From Artemisia argyi (Eukaryota; Streptophyta; Magnoliopsida; Asterales; Asteraceae): a stretch of 64,000 nucleotides of DNA. This document shows, piece after piece, positions 31,991 to 43,410 of the stretch. Position numbers and translations under genes: made by a program. Position 1 is the first letter of the stretch. Each line of letters opens with the position of its first letter. The notes under the pieces were generated by a model. That model ran no database searches and was not told the origin of the DNA. It worked only from the letters and a program-made list of their open reading frames with translations. Where the stretch lies: NCBI GenBank assembly GCA_030686995.1, contig CM060709.1, forward strand, positions 124,526,373-124,590,372. Direction: 5' to 3'.

Positions 31991-34741
31991 ATCTCTGATT
32001 GGGGCTAAACCGTCAGATATTATTGACCAAGGTCAAATAAGTCAAAGACAGCTCAGTTCCAATTCTCCGTGGATAGTATAGTATTTTCCCGGGTCGTTAT
32101 GTCCCAGCGAGATTGCAATGGTGCTTTGGAAAACGTTTTTGAGAATGAGTGGCACTGAGGACAGTAGCCAAGATGATTGGAAATTGATTATGCTACTGAT
32201 TATTTGGTATTTGGACAATTTGAAATGGTATTAACAATAACAAATATACAGATATAATTACAAATACATAACTTGGGAATCAGGTTACAATCAGAGAAAA
32301 GTGGGATTTAACAATTTAGAAACTACAGGGGGTGAAACTTTTTAATATTTAAATAAAAAGAAACTTTTTCAAACTTAAAGAAAATTAAAAATGAAAAGAG
32401 AATGATTTACTTGATTATTTTAATATTTAAATACTAATTAATTAATAAAAACTATTTAAAAAGTAATTCAAATCTAATTTAAATTAAAGTAAAAGTGATA
32501 AAGACTACAAATTAAACTAAAAACTTGCAAAAATATTTTCTAAACCTTAAAATAAACTTGAAGAAACTATAAAAATTAAAAAGAAATATTTTTGTCCTTT
32601 TATGGATTTTCTATTAATTAAAGACTAATTATATTAATTATACTATTTAAATTAATTTAAATTACTAATAATACCTAAATGACTTAGAAAATTATAGAAA
32701 AATTTAAAAAACTAATTAATCATCATAGGAATCCAAAAAAATTATAAAACGTTTGTAAAAATTATATTTAGACTATTTTACTAATTATTTACTTAATTAT
32801 TAATTAAAATCTAATTTAACTAAATTAAATAAGAAAATTATAAAATGAATAGTATAATTTAAGAAACTATTTTATAAAAGTCTTGAATGATTTATGAAAC
32901 CTAGAAAAAATATAAAAACCTACTGTTGTTAATCAAAATTTAAGAAAACTATTTAATTTCTAATATTACCTAATTAATTATTTAAACTATTTTTAATTCT
33001 AATAATTATTAAACTAAAAGAGAAAAATCTAAGAAAATTACTGAAAATACTTAAAGGTGACAGGAAATTAATTAAATTATAAAATTGATTAAGTGCTTAT
33101 TAATAAGCTAAAAAGAAAATTAAAAAGATAGAATCTACTAAATAGAAGCTATCACTAATTTTAAATTTGGGTTTTTGTTGGATTTTCCTTTTGACAGATG
33201 AAAATAAGTTAAAAATAAGAACTTTTTACAAAAACACTTTTACAAAAGCTTAAAAATAAGTTGTGTGCACACCATTTTCCTTAACAGTGTACAAATAAGC
33301 TTATTAGGACTTATTGCAATGTTGAAAAAGCAAGGAAATGACAAATAAGCATACACAGATGACTTACACACTAGAAAGAAGCTAAATGGAACAAAGAAGC
33401 ACACTGAATAAGCTGTATACCACAAATAAGCACTTATGAAAGTACAAGGCCTGATCAGGCCAAATCTAAGGGTTTTGGACCTCTGTGGGGTCCACAGAAG
33501 TCAAGGTAAGTCCAAAATGAAAGTTGAAACTTGAAAAGGGACTGGGTGGCTACAAAATAAGCTAATAAGCAGGGCTTATGGCTTATTAATGAGCTCTGGG
33601 TAAGCCTTGGAAGTTGGGATCAAACACTGAGTACTCAGTGTTGGCTCAGGGATTAGTCACACTTAATAGAGCTTGCAACCCTATCAAATATGCTCAAAAT
33701 GGTGAAATGAGCCCTGAACCTTATCAATGGGCTTATTGGCTTTCCAAAAAGCCAAGTTACAGGGTGTGGGATCCACTGAGGTGTTCACTAAGCTACTTGG
33801 AAAATTGGCCAAAACCTGTGTATAGGGCATTCACTTGCCCTGCATGTCAAAAGAAGCTTTTGCACAAGCTTATAGAAAAATTCTAAAAATAAGCTGATTA
33901 TGGGATTTGGTAGACTAGGTGACAAGCTTTAACTTCTGAAAAGGCCAAGGTCTCAAACCTAACACAAAAATAACAAAAATTCTTCCAAGATTTGGTTTTC
34001 TGAAACAAAGGCAATTTTGACTTTTTAAAATAGAAGGCTTAAGTTGACTTAGATGAACTTTGATCTTGGTTTTCTGATTGATACTGATTATTTAAGCTAA
34101 TTTAAGACTAATTTAAGCTATACCACTCACAAGTGAATGGATTTGGGGCATAAGCCACACTTAATCCAACACAGAGGGTTATATAGGCCTAATAATATGT
34201 TATTTTGACTTTTTGTGAATAAGACCTAGAACAGAAGAAAATGGAATTTTTCTTACTTCATGCCATCCAAGCAATCTTTTCATGAACCAAAGGCTACAGA
34301 ACCACCCTCTAGAATCCCCATGGATTCACTAACCCACAGCCATCCAATATTTACTGTGCTCCAGCTTTGATCTTCATAAACCTGCAAGTTTGACTTTGGT
34401 TGACTGTTTTTGTGTTTTTGAGTTCCTTTTATCTAAGCAGTGTTTTAATGGTTTCTAAAAGCTTATTTAAGCTTTCTGGGAACTTACATGAGCTTAAGAG
34501 TCCATGGATTCTAATAACAATAAGAATACAACTTAATTAAAAACTTGAAATAAATTGAAAATTGCACAAACTAATATATAACTTGAAACTTGATTTTTAT
34601 TAATGGAAAACCTTAAAGGTACACTGAAAACAGAGTTTACACTAATTTAAAGTTAAATTACACAAGGATAATTTGAAAATTACTTTAACGACCTAAAAAT
34701 ATTGAAATTAATCTAACACCATGCTTCTTGTTCTTCTCTTC

Positions 34742-34749
34742 TATTTATA
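34742..34749 (-). promoter_or_regulatory. TATA box of the solo LTR
   Basis: Minus-strand CTATAAATAG followed by an AAGAGAAGAAC leader, at a position comparable to the TATA box at 9735. Confidence 0.6.
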
Positions 34750-35187
34750 GGCCTCCATTAGGGTTCACTGGGTCTTCTGAACAAATCCCACATCAATTTT
34801 GAACCGTTGGATCACTGATAGACCGCCAATACTTTGCCACGTGTTTTGGCGGGAAAATTGAGGTGAGAGAAATATAAAAATACTACCAACAGGGGGGTGG
34901 CATTAATTGTGGTTCTCATATTAGTTGATAGTGGTTTTTGGCGGTGGATTGTGAAGGTGGGTTGAGGTGATGGGGTTGATGTGATCTGCAAGTGGTGTGG
35001 GGGAGGGAAGGAGATGGTTGTTTGACCGGTTTGACCTCAGGGTCAAAGTTGACCCTGCGTTTGATATCAAAAGGGGTGTGGGTGGGCTTTGGTAAAATGG
35101 GCCAGGGAAATAAGGTGGTGGGCTTTTGGATTGGACTTGGTGTTTGGGATTAATATTAAGGGTCCGGTTTGGTTGGTAATATCACAA

Positions 35188-35640
35188 GGACCAATTTGTA
35201 ATTTTCTGAATTTGAGGGGTGTAATTTGGCATTCTTTTCAAAGTATTTCATGGGGGTATTTTCTACCAAACTTCAATATTACAAGGACCATGATGACAAA
35301 TTCCACTTTTGATTTTTCCAGGGACTAAAACTGCCAAACTTTCAAACACCAGGGGCCAAATATGTAATTTCACCAAACTTTGCAACCAAGGACCATTCCT
35401 GCCATATTTGAGAAGTGCAAGGACAAAATTTGTTTTTCTCAAAGTTTTAAAATCCCAGGGACCATTTTTTTCATTTTTCAAAGTTCAGGGACTAAACTTG
35501 CAATTTTGTGAAACTTTGTACCAAAGGACTAATTATGTCATTTTTTGATTTAAAAGGACCTTTGGTGACTTTTTCAAGTTTTTAGAATAGCCAGGGACTA
35601 GATTTGACAACTTTTTGAAAGATGAGGGACTGAAACTGCC
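35188..35640 (-). repeat. Phased AGGGAC motif array in the solo LTR U3
   Basis: Degenerate copies of CAGGGACTAAAATTG have GGA at 35188, 35217, 35253, 35285, 35322, 35353, 35390, 35421, 35459, 35489, 35526, 35556, 35595 and 35627. The intervals alternate near 31 and 37 bp almost throughout. It is homologous to the GTCCC array of the intact LTR. Confidence 0.75.
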
Positions 35641-35813
35641 AATATTGCAAACTTTATTCATTTTTCATCTGTTTTTGATTATTTTGCATCTGAAACATAT
35701 AAAACACATTCCTGGGATATTTTCAGTATTTTGATGCAATTTTGAGTGTTTTTAGATGTTTTGGCAGCTCAGAATAGGTAAAAATGATGAGTATTTACAC
35801 ATTCATCAATCTC

Positions 35814-35815
35814 TG

Positions 35816-35847
<32 letters not shown>

Positions 35848-36430
35848 ACTCTAGCAGTTTCTGTTTTCCGGCGACACCAGCAGTTTCTGGCCGTCAGAAT
35901 CTTTTTCCGGCCACCACCTTTTATCACCTCAACTTGTAGATCGGGCCACCCCGGTCACGATTCCACCACTCACAACCACTCAACCTCAGTTAACACACAC
36001 TGTTATCATGGTGAAGATGGTGGAATATGAAGCTTTTCCTTGTCCTTGTGAACGAGGATAATATTGCGAGAATCGCGTAGACCTCACTCAAGGGGTCAAC
36101 AATACTATGCGTGTCCTTTCTCGATGGTGAACAATTACATACTTTTTCGTGTATTATATAAACAATTTGGTCAGTTGTTAAAAATAACTTTTTTTACTCT
36201 TTTACAGCCTGGGACAATAGACCATGGATGTGATTTTTTTATGGAAGGAGGAACGACTCGCCAAAATTGCCGGTTCTATATATGGGAGCTTCAACTTCAA
36301 GCGGTTCTGGATCTGCTCCAACAAGGTGCTCAAACGGTCATGAAAAATATCTTAGGGTAAACATGCTTGAGGCACAAAATCAATTGCTACTCTCAAAAAT
36401 AAGGATGTTGGAGGCAAAACTTTAAATGGC
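35814..36430 (+). pseudogene. Captured gene piece, GRF-zinc-finger-like
   Basis: A CT-rich run and a TTTCCGGCGA leader precede ATG 36008 (MVKMVEYEAFPCPCERG, then a stop). A second frame gives RRPHSRGQQYYACPFS, then after a plausible intron PGTIDHGCDFFMEGG, followed by helix-forming sequence. Spacing of Cys-x-Cys, G-x-x-YYACP and HGCDFF resembles a GRF zinc finger with one frameshift. The assignment is tentative. It sits within the CACTA-like element and was probably captured from the host. Confidence 0.45.
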
Positions 36431-36523
36431 AACGTATCCCGACAACCATGACCACGCATGTCAGTCGGATGCAATACTACGTGGCCTTTTAAGTGACATG
36501 GATAACTTTTATATGTATTACTG

Positions 36524-36662
36524 TTGTTGTTGTTGTTGTTGTTGTTGTTTCTGTTCTTGTTGTTGCTGTTATCGTTGTTGTTGTTGATGTTGTTTGCTGT
36601 TGTTGTTGATGTTATTGTTGTTGTTTAATAAAATGTTGTTGTTGTTGTTGTTGTTGTTGTTG
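36524..36662. repeat. (GTT)n microsatellite, interrupted
   Basis: Mostly TTG repeats with TTC, GCT and GAT interruptions, in two blocks. Confidence 0.9.
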
Positions 36663-36905
36663 TAACTGATGTTGAACGTCCTTTATATTTTAACTTCGTA
36701 CACACGAATAATAGAACTGAAGGAACAATATCACAATTATCAAACACAAAGGCAAACTGTTTATTTAAAACAAGAAAGAGTTCTCAACCACATGCATTTT
36801 CATACAGACTCAAACTAAACATCTCGACAACCAAACTAAACAACTCGACAACCAAAGGAAACAACTCAAACTAAACAACTCGACAACCAAACAAAACAAT
36901 TCAAA

Positions 36906-37274
36906 CTAAACAACTCGACAACCAAAAGAACAGATCAAACGAAACAACCCATTTTTTTTGCGGCTACTTCCCGCTTTACTCGAACTCGCACCATCTTTTC
37001 CCTTCCTTGCTCTCATTTCCTTGATATGTGCAAATGTAGCTTCAAGATTTGTGACCCTATTTCCCATATTATCAAGTTTGGTTTCCAACGTGCTTTTAGT
37101 TTCGTCGTCACCTCCAACAGCAACAACTTGAGCTTCAGCAGCATCTAGCTCTTCCATGTACTCTTTGTAGTATGACTTTTTCCTACACCATTCGATAATC
37201 TTGTCTCTCATCCACGGTTCAGCGTCCTTAAAAGAACCATATTCCTCATAAACTGCATGACCAAAAGTTAACAT
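36906..37274 (-). CDS. Unassigned 122-aa ORF inside the CACTA-like element
   Basis: Minus-strand ATG at 37274. The protein is hydrophilic: an N-terminal WMRDKIIEWCRKKSYYKEY helix, a stretch predicted to be coiled coil (TLETKLDNMGNRVTNLEATF) and a Lys/Ser-rich tail (KGKDGASSSKAGSSRKK). The last 15 residues look like read-through into noncoding sequence. A minus-strand AATAAA lies at 36760-36765, and a repeated AACTCGACAACCAAA phrase fills the presumed 3' UTR (36800-36930). It may be the last exon of a longer gene. I do not recognise the family. Confidence 0.5.
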   Translation of the reverse strand: MLTFGHAVYEEYGSFKDAEPWMRDKIIEWCRKKSYYKEYMEELDAAEAQVVAVGGDDETKSTLETKLDNMGNRVTNLEATFAHIKEMRARKGKDGASSSKAGSSRKKNGLFRLICSFGCRVV

Positions 37275-37508
37275 AACTTCATTAAATAGGAGCTCGTGTG
37301 AAAAGATTTTTGAGTACTTCTCTTCAACTGTGCAACCACGCTAAGTCATGAGTGTTTTGTAAGAATTGACGATTGACTTATTTGTGAGAATCAAGAATGT
37401 ATGTGTAAAATGAGACGAAAATGATTTTGTGAGAATGTATATAGGTAAAAAATGAGACGGGAATGTTTTTGTGGGAATATATATAGGAAGAGTATTTCGG
37501 GAGATAAT

Positions 37509-37887
37509 CCCGTCGACATGTTGACGGGACAAAACATGCAGGAAAAATCCCGCCATTTATATTGACCACTAATTTAGTATTATTATTTTTTACTTTATAA
37601 TCCCGTTGACATGTCGACGGTACGGTTAAACCAAACACGTAATTAACGCTAATCAAACGTTAATTACTTAATAATTCATTTTTAATATCATCCCGTCGAC
37701 ATGTCGATGGGGGTATAAAGGCGGGATAAGTTCGCGCCAAAGTTTTGACAATTATTGAGGTTGGAAATTTTGACCAATATTGTCCCGTCGACATGTCGAC
37801 GGGATAATGTTAACACCAAAAATTCAACGCACTTGGCTTCGGTCAATCGTAATTTTTGTCATTTTCTGCACCATCCCGTCGACGGGA
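37509..37887. repeat. CACTA subterminal palindromes, right cluster
   Basis: Copies at 37509, 37602, 37692 and 37784 (perfect), and a collapsed CCCGTCGACGGGA at 37875. The spacing is about 90 bp. Confidence 0.8.
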
Positions 37888-38355
37888 TTACGTTCGTCGC
37901 TTGTTCTCCTGTTTCTTGTTGGCCACTTTTGAAGCATATGTACAAGTAGTTTAAGCTTCTACTACTTGTACACATTATACAACAAGGAGTACAAGCTTGA
38001 GAATCACTGTACCTAAGTTAAATTATTGACCTGATCAAAAATATTGTACATGGTTGAATTGGTTTTAAATCATATGTGAAAAACCTCCCACTATCTCCTT
38101 CTTTCAGGAACATGATCTTGATTCTGTGATCACAATTGTGCTTATTGGTCAATTATAAATAATGAATGTGAGTGTATTGTTAGAAACACACAAAATTCAT
38201 ACGTACTCTCAAAACTGTATGGTATATACTTATGCTTCATTGCCTTAGAGTTTTCTAGTTACCGTCATAGTGTTGTAATCAAGAGTTGTTGCGCCTCGAC
38301 GATTACGTGTGAAGAACTGTATCAATCCTGGGTACTTAGGCTTGGATACTCGAGC
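37888..38355. other. Noncoding stretch, nothing recognised
   Basis: AT-rich. It contains a short inverted pair around TACAAGTAGTTTAAGCTTCTACTACTTGTA (37941-37970), whose arms are about 10 bp, which could be a terminus scar. Confidence 0.5.
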
Positions 38356-38373
38356 AACTTACGGAGTACCGAA

Positions 38374-38590
38374 CCATAAGGGGTGACCCAGCGGTAAGAA
38401 TACCAACCTTCCAAAGAGGAGGTCAAGGGTTCGAATCCAACGGGGATAAAATTAATCCCCTTCTGACCACGGAGGTTCACCTGTGCCGACTCCGGGCTAT
38501 CCAAAAAGGATAGTCGCCATGGGATTAGTCAGCTCGCAATGTCGAGTCGTAAACCCATGTATACATAAAAAAAAAGAAAAAAGAAAAAAT
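38374..38590 (+). mobile_element. tRNA-derived SINE with 18-bp target duplications
   Basis: A pol III A box-like TGACCCAGCGGTAAG (from 38384) and a B box GGTTCGAATCC (38428-38438) are followed by a tRNA-unrelated body and an A-rich tail (from about 38568). AACTTACGGAGTACCGAA (38356-38373) and the same 18 bases with one change (38591-38608) flank it. The duplication length and A-rich tail indicate L1-type retrotransposition. Confidence 0.9.
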
Positions 38591-38608
38591 AACTTACGGA
38601 GTGCCGAA

Positions 38609-39619
38609 AGTACTTTAAAGGACAGGGATTTGACATCCCATACGGTTGTATTTGTTACGTGTTTGACAAATTCGAAGACGTAAGATGATCATGGTGATGA
38701 TGCTTGTTGTTGTTATATTCGGTTTTTGAGTCTCAATTGCTCAAGCGTTGGATCTGTTGTCCTTAGTTGTCGGTTCGATCTTATGAGCTGTTATGGGTTC
38801 TCATTAAATCAGTAAGGTATTTCTACTATGTTTATTTCATCGAAACATATAGTTGCGAGATAGTTTATCAACAATCTTTAAAGTACTTTCATGGGCTCAA
38901 AATGAAACAAAATTATTATTCGCGATGTCTAATCAGAGAGTTTCATTTAGGAGCCTAAATTGTCTCTCGCAACAATTTGGATACAATGTGTTTCCCTTTT
39001 ACAATTATGATTAAGAATGGAGAATCTAAAAGTGATAAAAGGAAATTACACGACTATTGATTGGCTTCTAGGATATGTGTGTAACATATTTAAGGGTTTA
39101 CGTTGTAACCATAATCTGATTTTAAGGATTTTTACAACTATTAATAAAATCAGCTTCAAGACATGTTGTTTAAAGAGGTAAATATTTGTATTGTGTTACA
39201 AGTGTGTTTTGAATTGAGGCATGAAATTGCTCATGAAATGGTAACGAATGGACTGAAATTTTAGTCTATTTTTTTGTGGCTTTTGTAACACTATAGGATG
39301 TTTGATATATAGCCATGGTATTTCACCATCACCTTATAGATGAGTTTCATGCATATAATGAATTTACTAAAATATAGTAAAATGATTTTCATGTAGTTAG
39401 ATGTTGAACTCATACTCCATTTGCATTTAGTTGTTGTTTGATGATTTATTTGTACATGAGGGTGCAATAAGAAACAGACAATAATTAAAAGTAGAGTATA
39501 AATATTTGTCGTTTTTATAAATCCTTTTGTAGTAAGCTTACAACTGCGGATATGAGATCATGAATGCATGAAGCTCTGAGATGAGAGATTCCAAACGTGA
39601 ACATGAGTGGTTCCTAATA
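38609..39619. other. Noncoding stretch, nothing recognised
   Basis: AT-rich sequence with no credible ORF, repeat or terminus. Confidence 0.5.
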
Positions 39620-40289
39620 GTGGGTGGAAGAACTGTTATGTGTGGTTGAGGTTATCTACTCGAAATGTAATGTGTTGATTCTTATAGATGTTCCTCATGG
39701 ATACGGAGAGGGGAGACCTCACGGAAAGAAAATGCGGCTGAGCTTTAAAAGCCCAGTGAACAGATATATAACAAAGCAAACGGATAAACAAAAGCTATAT
39801 AAGTATGAGAAACAGGACATCTTAAGCTTCTGCTGAAAGGAATATCATCTGTCAAATGCATAAGAGATTAACATACACTGAACGAATATCATAAGTCAAA
39901 GGGAAACGAAGTATCAAAGATATATCACATAAGCATAATCATAAAGAAAAGGTAATGAGCACGTATCAACAAAGGCGTGTCTACCAGAGTCACTCGAATA
40001 GACACATAGAAACATAAGGAAGCCACAAGCCGACCTACCAGAGCCACTCGAATAGGTCTTATACATACGTACATACATAATCCATAATCACATATCAAAG
40101 GATACGGAGAGGGGAGACCTCGCGGTACCACATATCAAAGGATACGGAGAGGGAAAAACTCTCGGTACCACATGGAGGAGCGACCTCCCAAACGTGAAGG
40201 AGTATAGAGCACATACTCAGTTCACCATACATATAACCATATCATAACCATACATAAACATAAGTGCTAGGATGCATCCATATGCCCCC

Positions 40290-40371
40290 CATACATACAT
40301 ACATACATACATACATACATACATACATACATACATACATACATACATACATACATACATACATACATACA

Positions 40372-40405
<34 letters not shown>

Positions 40406-40430
40406 CATACATACATACATAAACATACAT
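40290..40430. repeat. (CATA)n microsatellite
   Basis: More than 30 tandem ACAT units with minor interruptions near the right end. Confidence 0.95.
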
Positions 40431-40974
40431 GCATCCTGCTCGCAGGACAGGTATACACATATCATAAATGGCCAGGAGATCTCATAATCATAATCATAAA
40501 CAAAGTGGGGACACCGTGGATCAATCACACCTCCACAGAAAGTGTCATGTCATCGGTGCCTCGATGACACGGCCATGGTACCTCCATGACTAGTTGGAAA
40601 ACTCGAGCATAAGAAGCATACATACAAACATATAATCATAGCAGCATATCCAAATCATAGCATAGCATAATCATAATCATAGGAGTATTAAATGAATGTG
40701 AATCATATATCAAAGGGATCATGTCAAAGGAATCATAACGAATTAATCAAACATAAGGAAACATAGCAATGGCTTAGGGAATCTTATAACAAATCAAAGA
40801 TCAAGATCAAGTCATGAGAGAGAAAGCACCCTTACTGAAAAAGGGTAGAATATATGTACCACAAACCGCCAACGAAACCATAACATACAAATACGAAGTC
40901 ACATCCTTCTTCAAGAAGTCTACACGAATTAATGATCGGCTTATGATTGACTTGTTTTAAATCTGATTACTCAT

Positions 40975-41165
40975 TTTAGTCGGCTTTCCATTTTTAGTAA
41001 TTTCCATTTATAGAAGCTTTCAAAAAATAGTAACTTTCCAAAATTAGTAAGCTTCCATCTATAGTATGTTTCCACTTTAAGTCACTTAGTCATTTTAAGT
41101 AACTTTCTATTTTTAGCAGGTTTCTCGAAATTAGTAACTTTCCTTATTAAGTAAGTTTTAACATG
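40975..41165 (+). repeat. Degenerate AGTAACTTTCC repeat array
   Basis: About nine loose copies of a TTAGTAACTTTCCATTT phrase at roughly 18-22 bp spacing. Three inverted copies occur at 41930-41975. Confidence 0.6.
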
Positions 41166-42628
41166 ACTTCCCAATTTAATTAAATTAGGTTTAGGGTTCG
41201 GGATTATCAATTAGGTTAATAGTACCCACACACAAGTCAACACGACATTAAAAAGACACACCCGATATAAGAACATGCATTAGGTCACCAAACATCAAAG
41301 TGACACATTTAATACTTTCATAACACATGCATACACATTAACTAGTTTTATAACAAAATTACGCCCACTAAATGAATTTTATAAATGTATTAGAATCCCA
41401 AACTAAAAATAAAAAAATTCTCACATAAGCACATATGTCTTGAGAGTCCGCATGAATTTTTACAGATTTTATTATTAAGTAAAAATCCCCTTTCAAAAAT
41501 CGTTTATCAAAATAGTCCCAGAAAGTTAACTACACATATATGCAGAAAGTTTGCATTTGGTTAACCCATTTCAACACTTCAGAATAATCCACAAAAATTC
41601 CAGAAAGTCACTCATAACCCAAATATTACTACTGTTAAAGGAGAGCTCCTAAATACTTATGGTTTGAAAATGAAAAATCAAAAACACCATCTGAATTTCA
41701 GACCCGATTACTCAGCTTTGACAACTTATCTTCCAAAAATCAAAAAGCTTACCTCCCGACCTCCAATGACCATGAAACTTATATTTCCAGAAAGTAGACA
41801 AGCAGTACTCATGTTTAGACTAAAAAATGACAAAAAAAAAACGTTGGCATCAACAGTTTGGACATCCATATTATCTACTGTATATGTACACATATTATCT
41901 ACTATATATGTTCATGTGAGGCTAAAATGGAAAGTCACTAAAATGGAAAGTTACTAAAAATGGAAAGTTTCTCAAAAATCAAAAATCACTAAATTAAATT
42001 ATTTTATACCTATTGTTTTCAAAAAAACTTGTTTATATGTATACCGATCATAAGAAGGTTTTTACTACAGATTGTATATGTTCATGTGAGGCTAAAATAA
42101 TCAAGAAAACATTAGGTATAAAGATTACCTTGATCGTTTGTAGGAAACAAACAAAGCGGGTCAAAACTTAACTAAAACAGATCAAAACCAAACCCTTCCT
42201 TCCCTTATGATTACCAACGATTCACCACACCTTGTGATACCAATAGCACGAATCAGAAACACCCTCTTGAGCCTTGGAACTAATCGAATGAAGAGCAGGA
42301 GAAAAAGTAGAGTCGTATGTTTTATTTTTAGGTTTTAGGGAATTATTTTAGGACCATATATTATGTTTGTGATATCTTGTTTTTAATAAAAGATATGCAA
42401 GTTGTGTATGGGCTTTCGAAGCCATGTTTTTGGATAGGTGAGAATCAATAGAATACTTTCCAAATATCATCCATGTATATCTTATATTATTAGCCACATC
42501 TTGTATTTTAAATACATAAATTTCATCCCTCATGATGTCATGGTGAAATTTTTATTTAATTTTCTCACATCAAAGTTAATTACTTAGGTTATAATCAAAT
42601 TTTAATATTAGAGATTTCAGGGTGTTAT

Positions 42629-43410
42629 ATGGTCACTATGAGATTGTGCCAAATGTTGTTGCACAATATCTACTCAAGGTGTTTGTTATATTTTTATACC
42701 TTTAACGTGATCAGTTATGTTTATTTTTTAAAAGAAAAACAAATCTTTTGATTAATCTGTTCAAATTAATTGTTGTGCAATAATTCGTTGAACAAAGAGT
42801 TTATTATTTTGAAGATATCAAAACCAGTGCTTAATGAAAACACTTGAGTTCATTTGTTGCAAACCAATATAAGGTAATCCACAAAGAAAACTGAATGGTT
42901 AGTAGTGCCATATCAAATTATTAAAGCATGCAGGCTTGTTGTAAAATGTGATTTGGTATATACATAATAGTGCCAAATGGTAGGGGTATTAAATATACAT
43001 GCTACATGTTTAATTTAACCTTATTTGTGAGTAAGTCTACCAATGAGCATGTGAAATGTGAAATCGTAAGCGACATAAATTTAATATTGAGATTTATGGC
43101 GAGGGTTCATGAAAAGATGAGTTATAGCCTTACGCTTGATTTATTGAAGGCGTTTTATATATGGCATTTCATGTGTACGTGATTGATGAAGAAAGGGTGA
43201 CCTGGTAAGCAACGCAAAGTTAAAACTGTCACCCTATGTCCCTTATATTGGATAGAATTGTGATTATAACTGATCACTATGATAATGATTCTTTCCTTTT
43301 TCGTCCCTTAAGTAGTGTAATCGAGATATTGAGAATTGCAAATACACATGAAAATCAAATGAAATTTCACATGTTGGTGAATCACTAAACTTACATACGA
43401 TGAATTGATT
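42629..43410. other. Noncoding stretch, nothing recognised
   Basis: AT-rich, with only short random open frames. Confidence 0.5.

Larger units (their letters stand above)
31996..35808 (-). mobile_element. Solo LTR of an Athila-family element (3813 bp)
   Basis: Read on the minus strand it starts TGATGAATGTG and ends CCCCAATCA. Its length, order and motifs match the 8802-12386 LTR at lower identity, for example the GGGTCGTTA block near its end and the AT-rich middle. ATCTC flanks both sides (31991-31995 and 35809-35813), a 5-bp target duplication. No internal region remains, so it arose by LTR-LTR recombination. It has no coding capacity. Confidence 0.92.
26802..37900 (-). mobile_element. CACTA (En/Spm)-like element, composite, right end uncertain
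   Basis: The left terminus CACTAGTACAATCG begins at 26802. Palindromic subterminal repeats with core CCCGTCGACATGTCGACGGG occupy 26847-27341 and return at 30553-30667 and 37509-37887. A TNPA-like gene lies on the minus strand. Inside are a minisatellite, a captured zinc-finger-like piece, an unassigned minus-strand ORF and a later 3.8-kb solo LTR. No clear right CACTA terminus or matching TTG duplication is visible near 37.9 kb, so either the end has decayed or two related elements are present. No TNPD transposase is seen. Confidence 0.65.
39620..42628 (-). mobile_element. Probable decayed Ty3/gypsy LTR, minus strand
   Basis: Read on the minus strand it begins TATAACACCCTGAAATCTC at 42628, close to the TGTAACACCC start common in plant chromovirus LTRs, and continues through long noncoding sequence without ORFs. 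GATACGGAGAGGGGAGACCTC-like phrases repeat at about 39700, 40100 and 40140. The left boundary and family are uncertain. Confidence 0.4.

Noticed and set aside
37941..37970. Right terminus of the CACTA element at TACTACTTGTA
   Set aside because: It resembles CACTA ends only loosely and lacks the TTG duplication seen at 26799-26801.
38374..38450. A functional tRNA gene
   Set aside because: A and B boxes are present, but no cloverleaf with a proper anticodon and acceptor stem; poly(A) tail and target duplications show it is a SINE.
40217..40528. Open frames of repeating MYVC or HTYI residues
   Set aside because: They are translations of the (CATA)n microsatellite in several frames, not genes.
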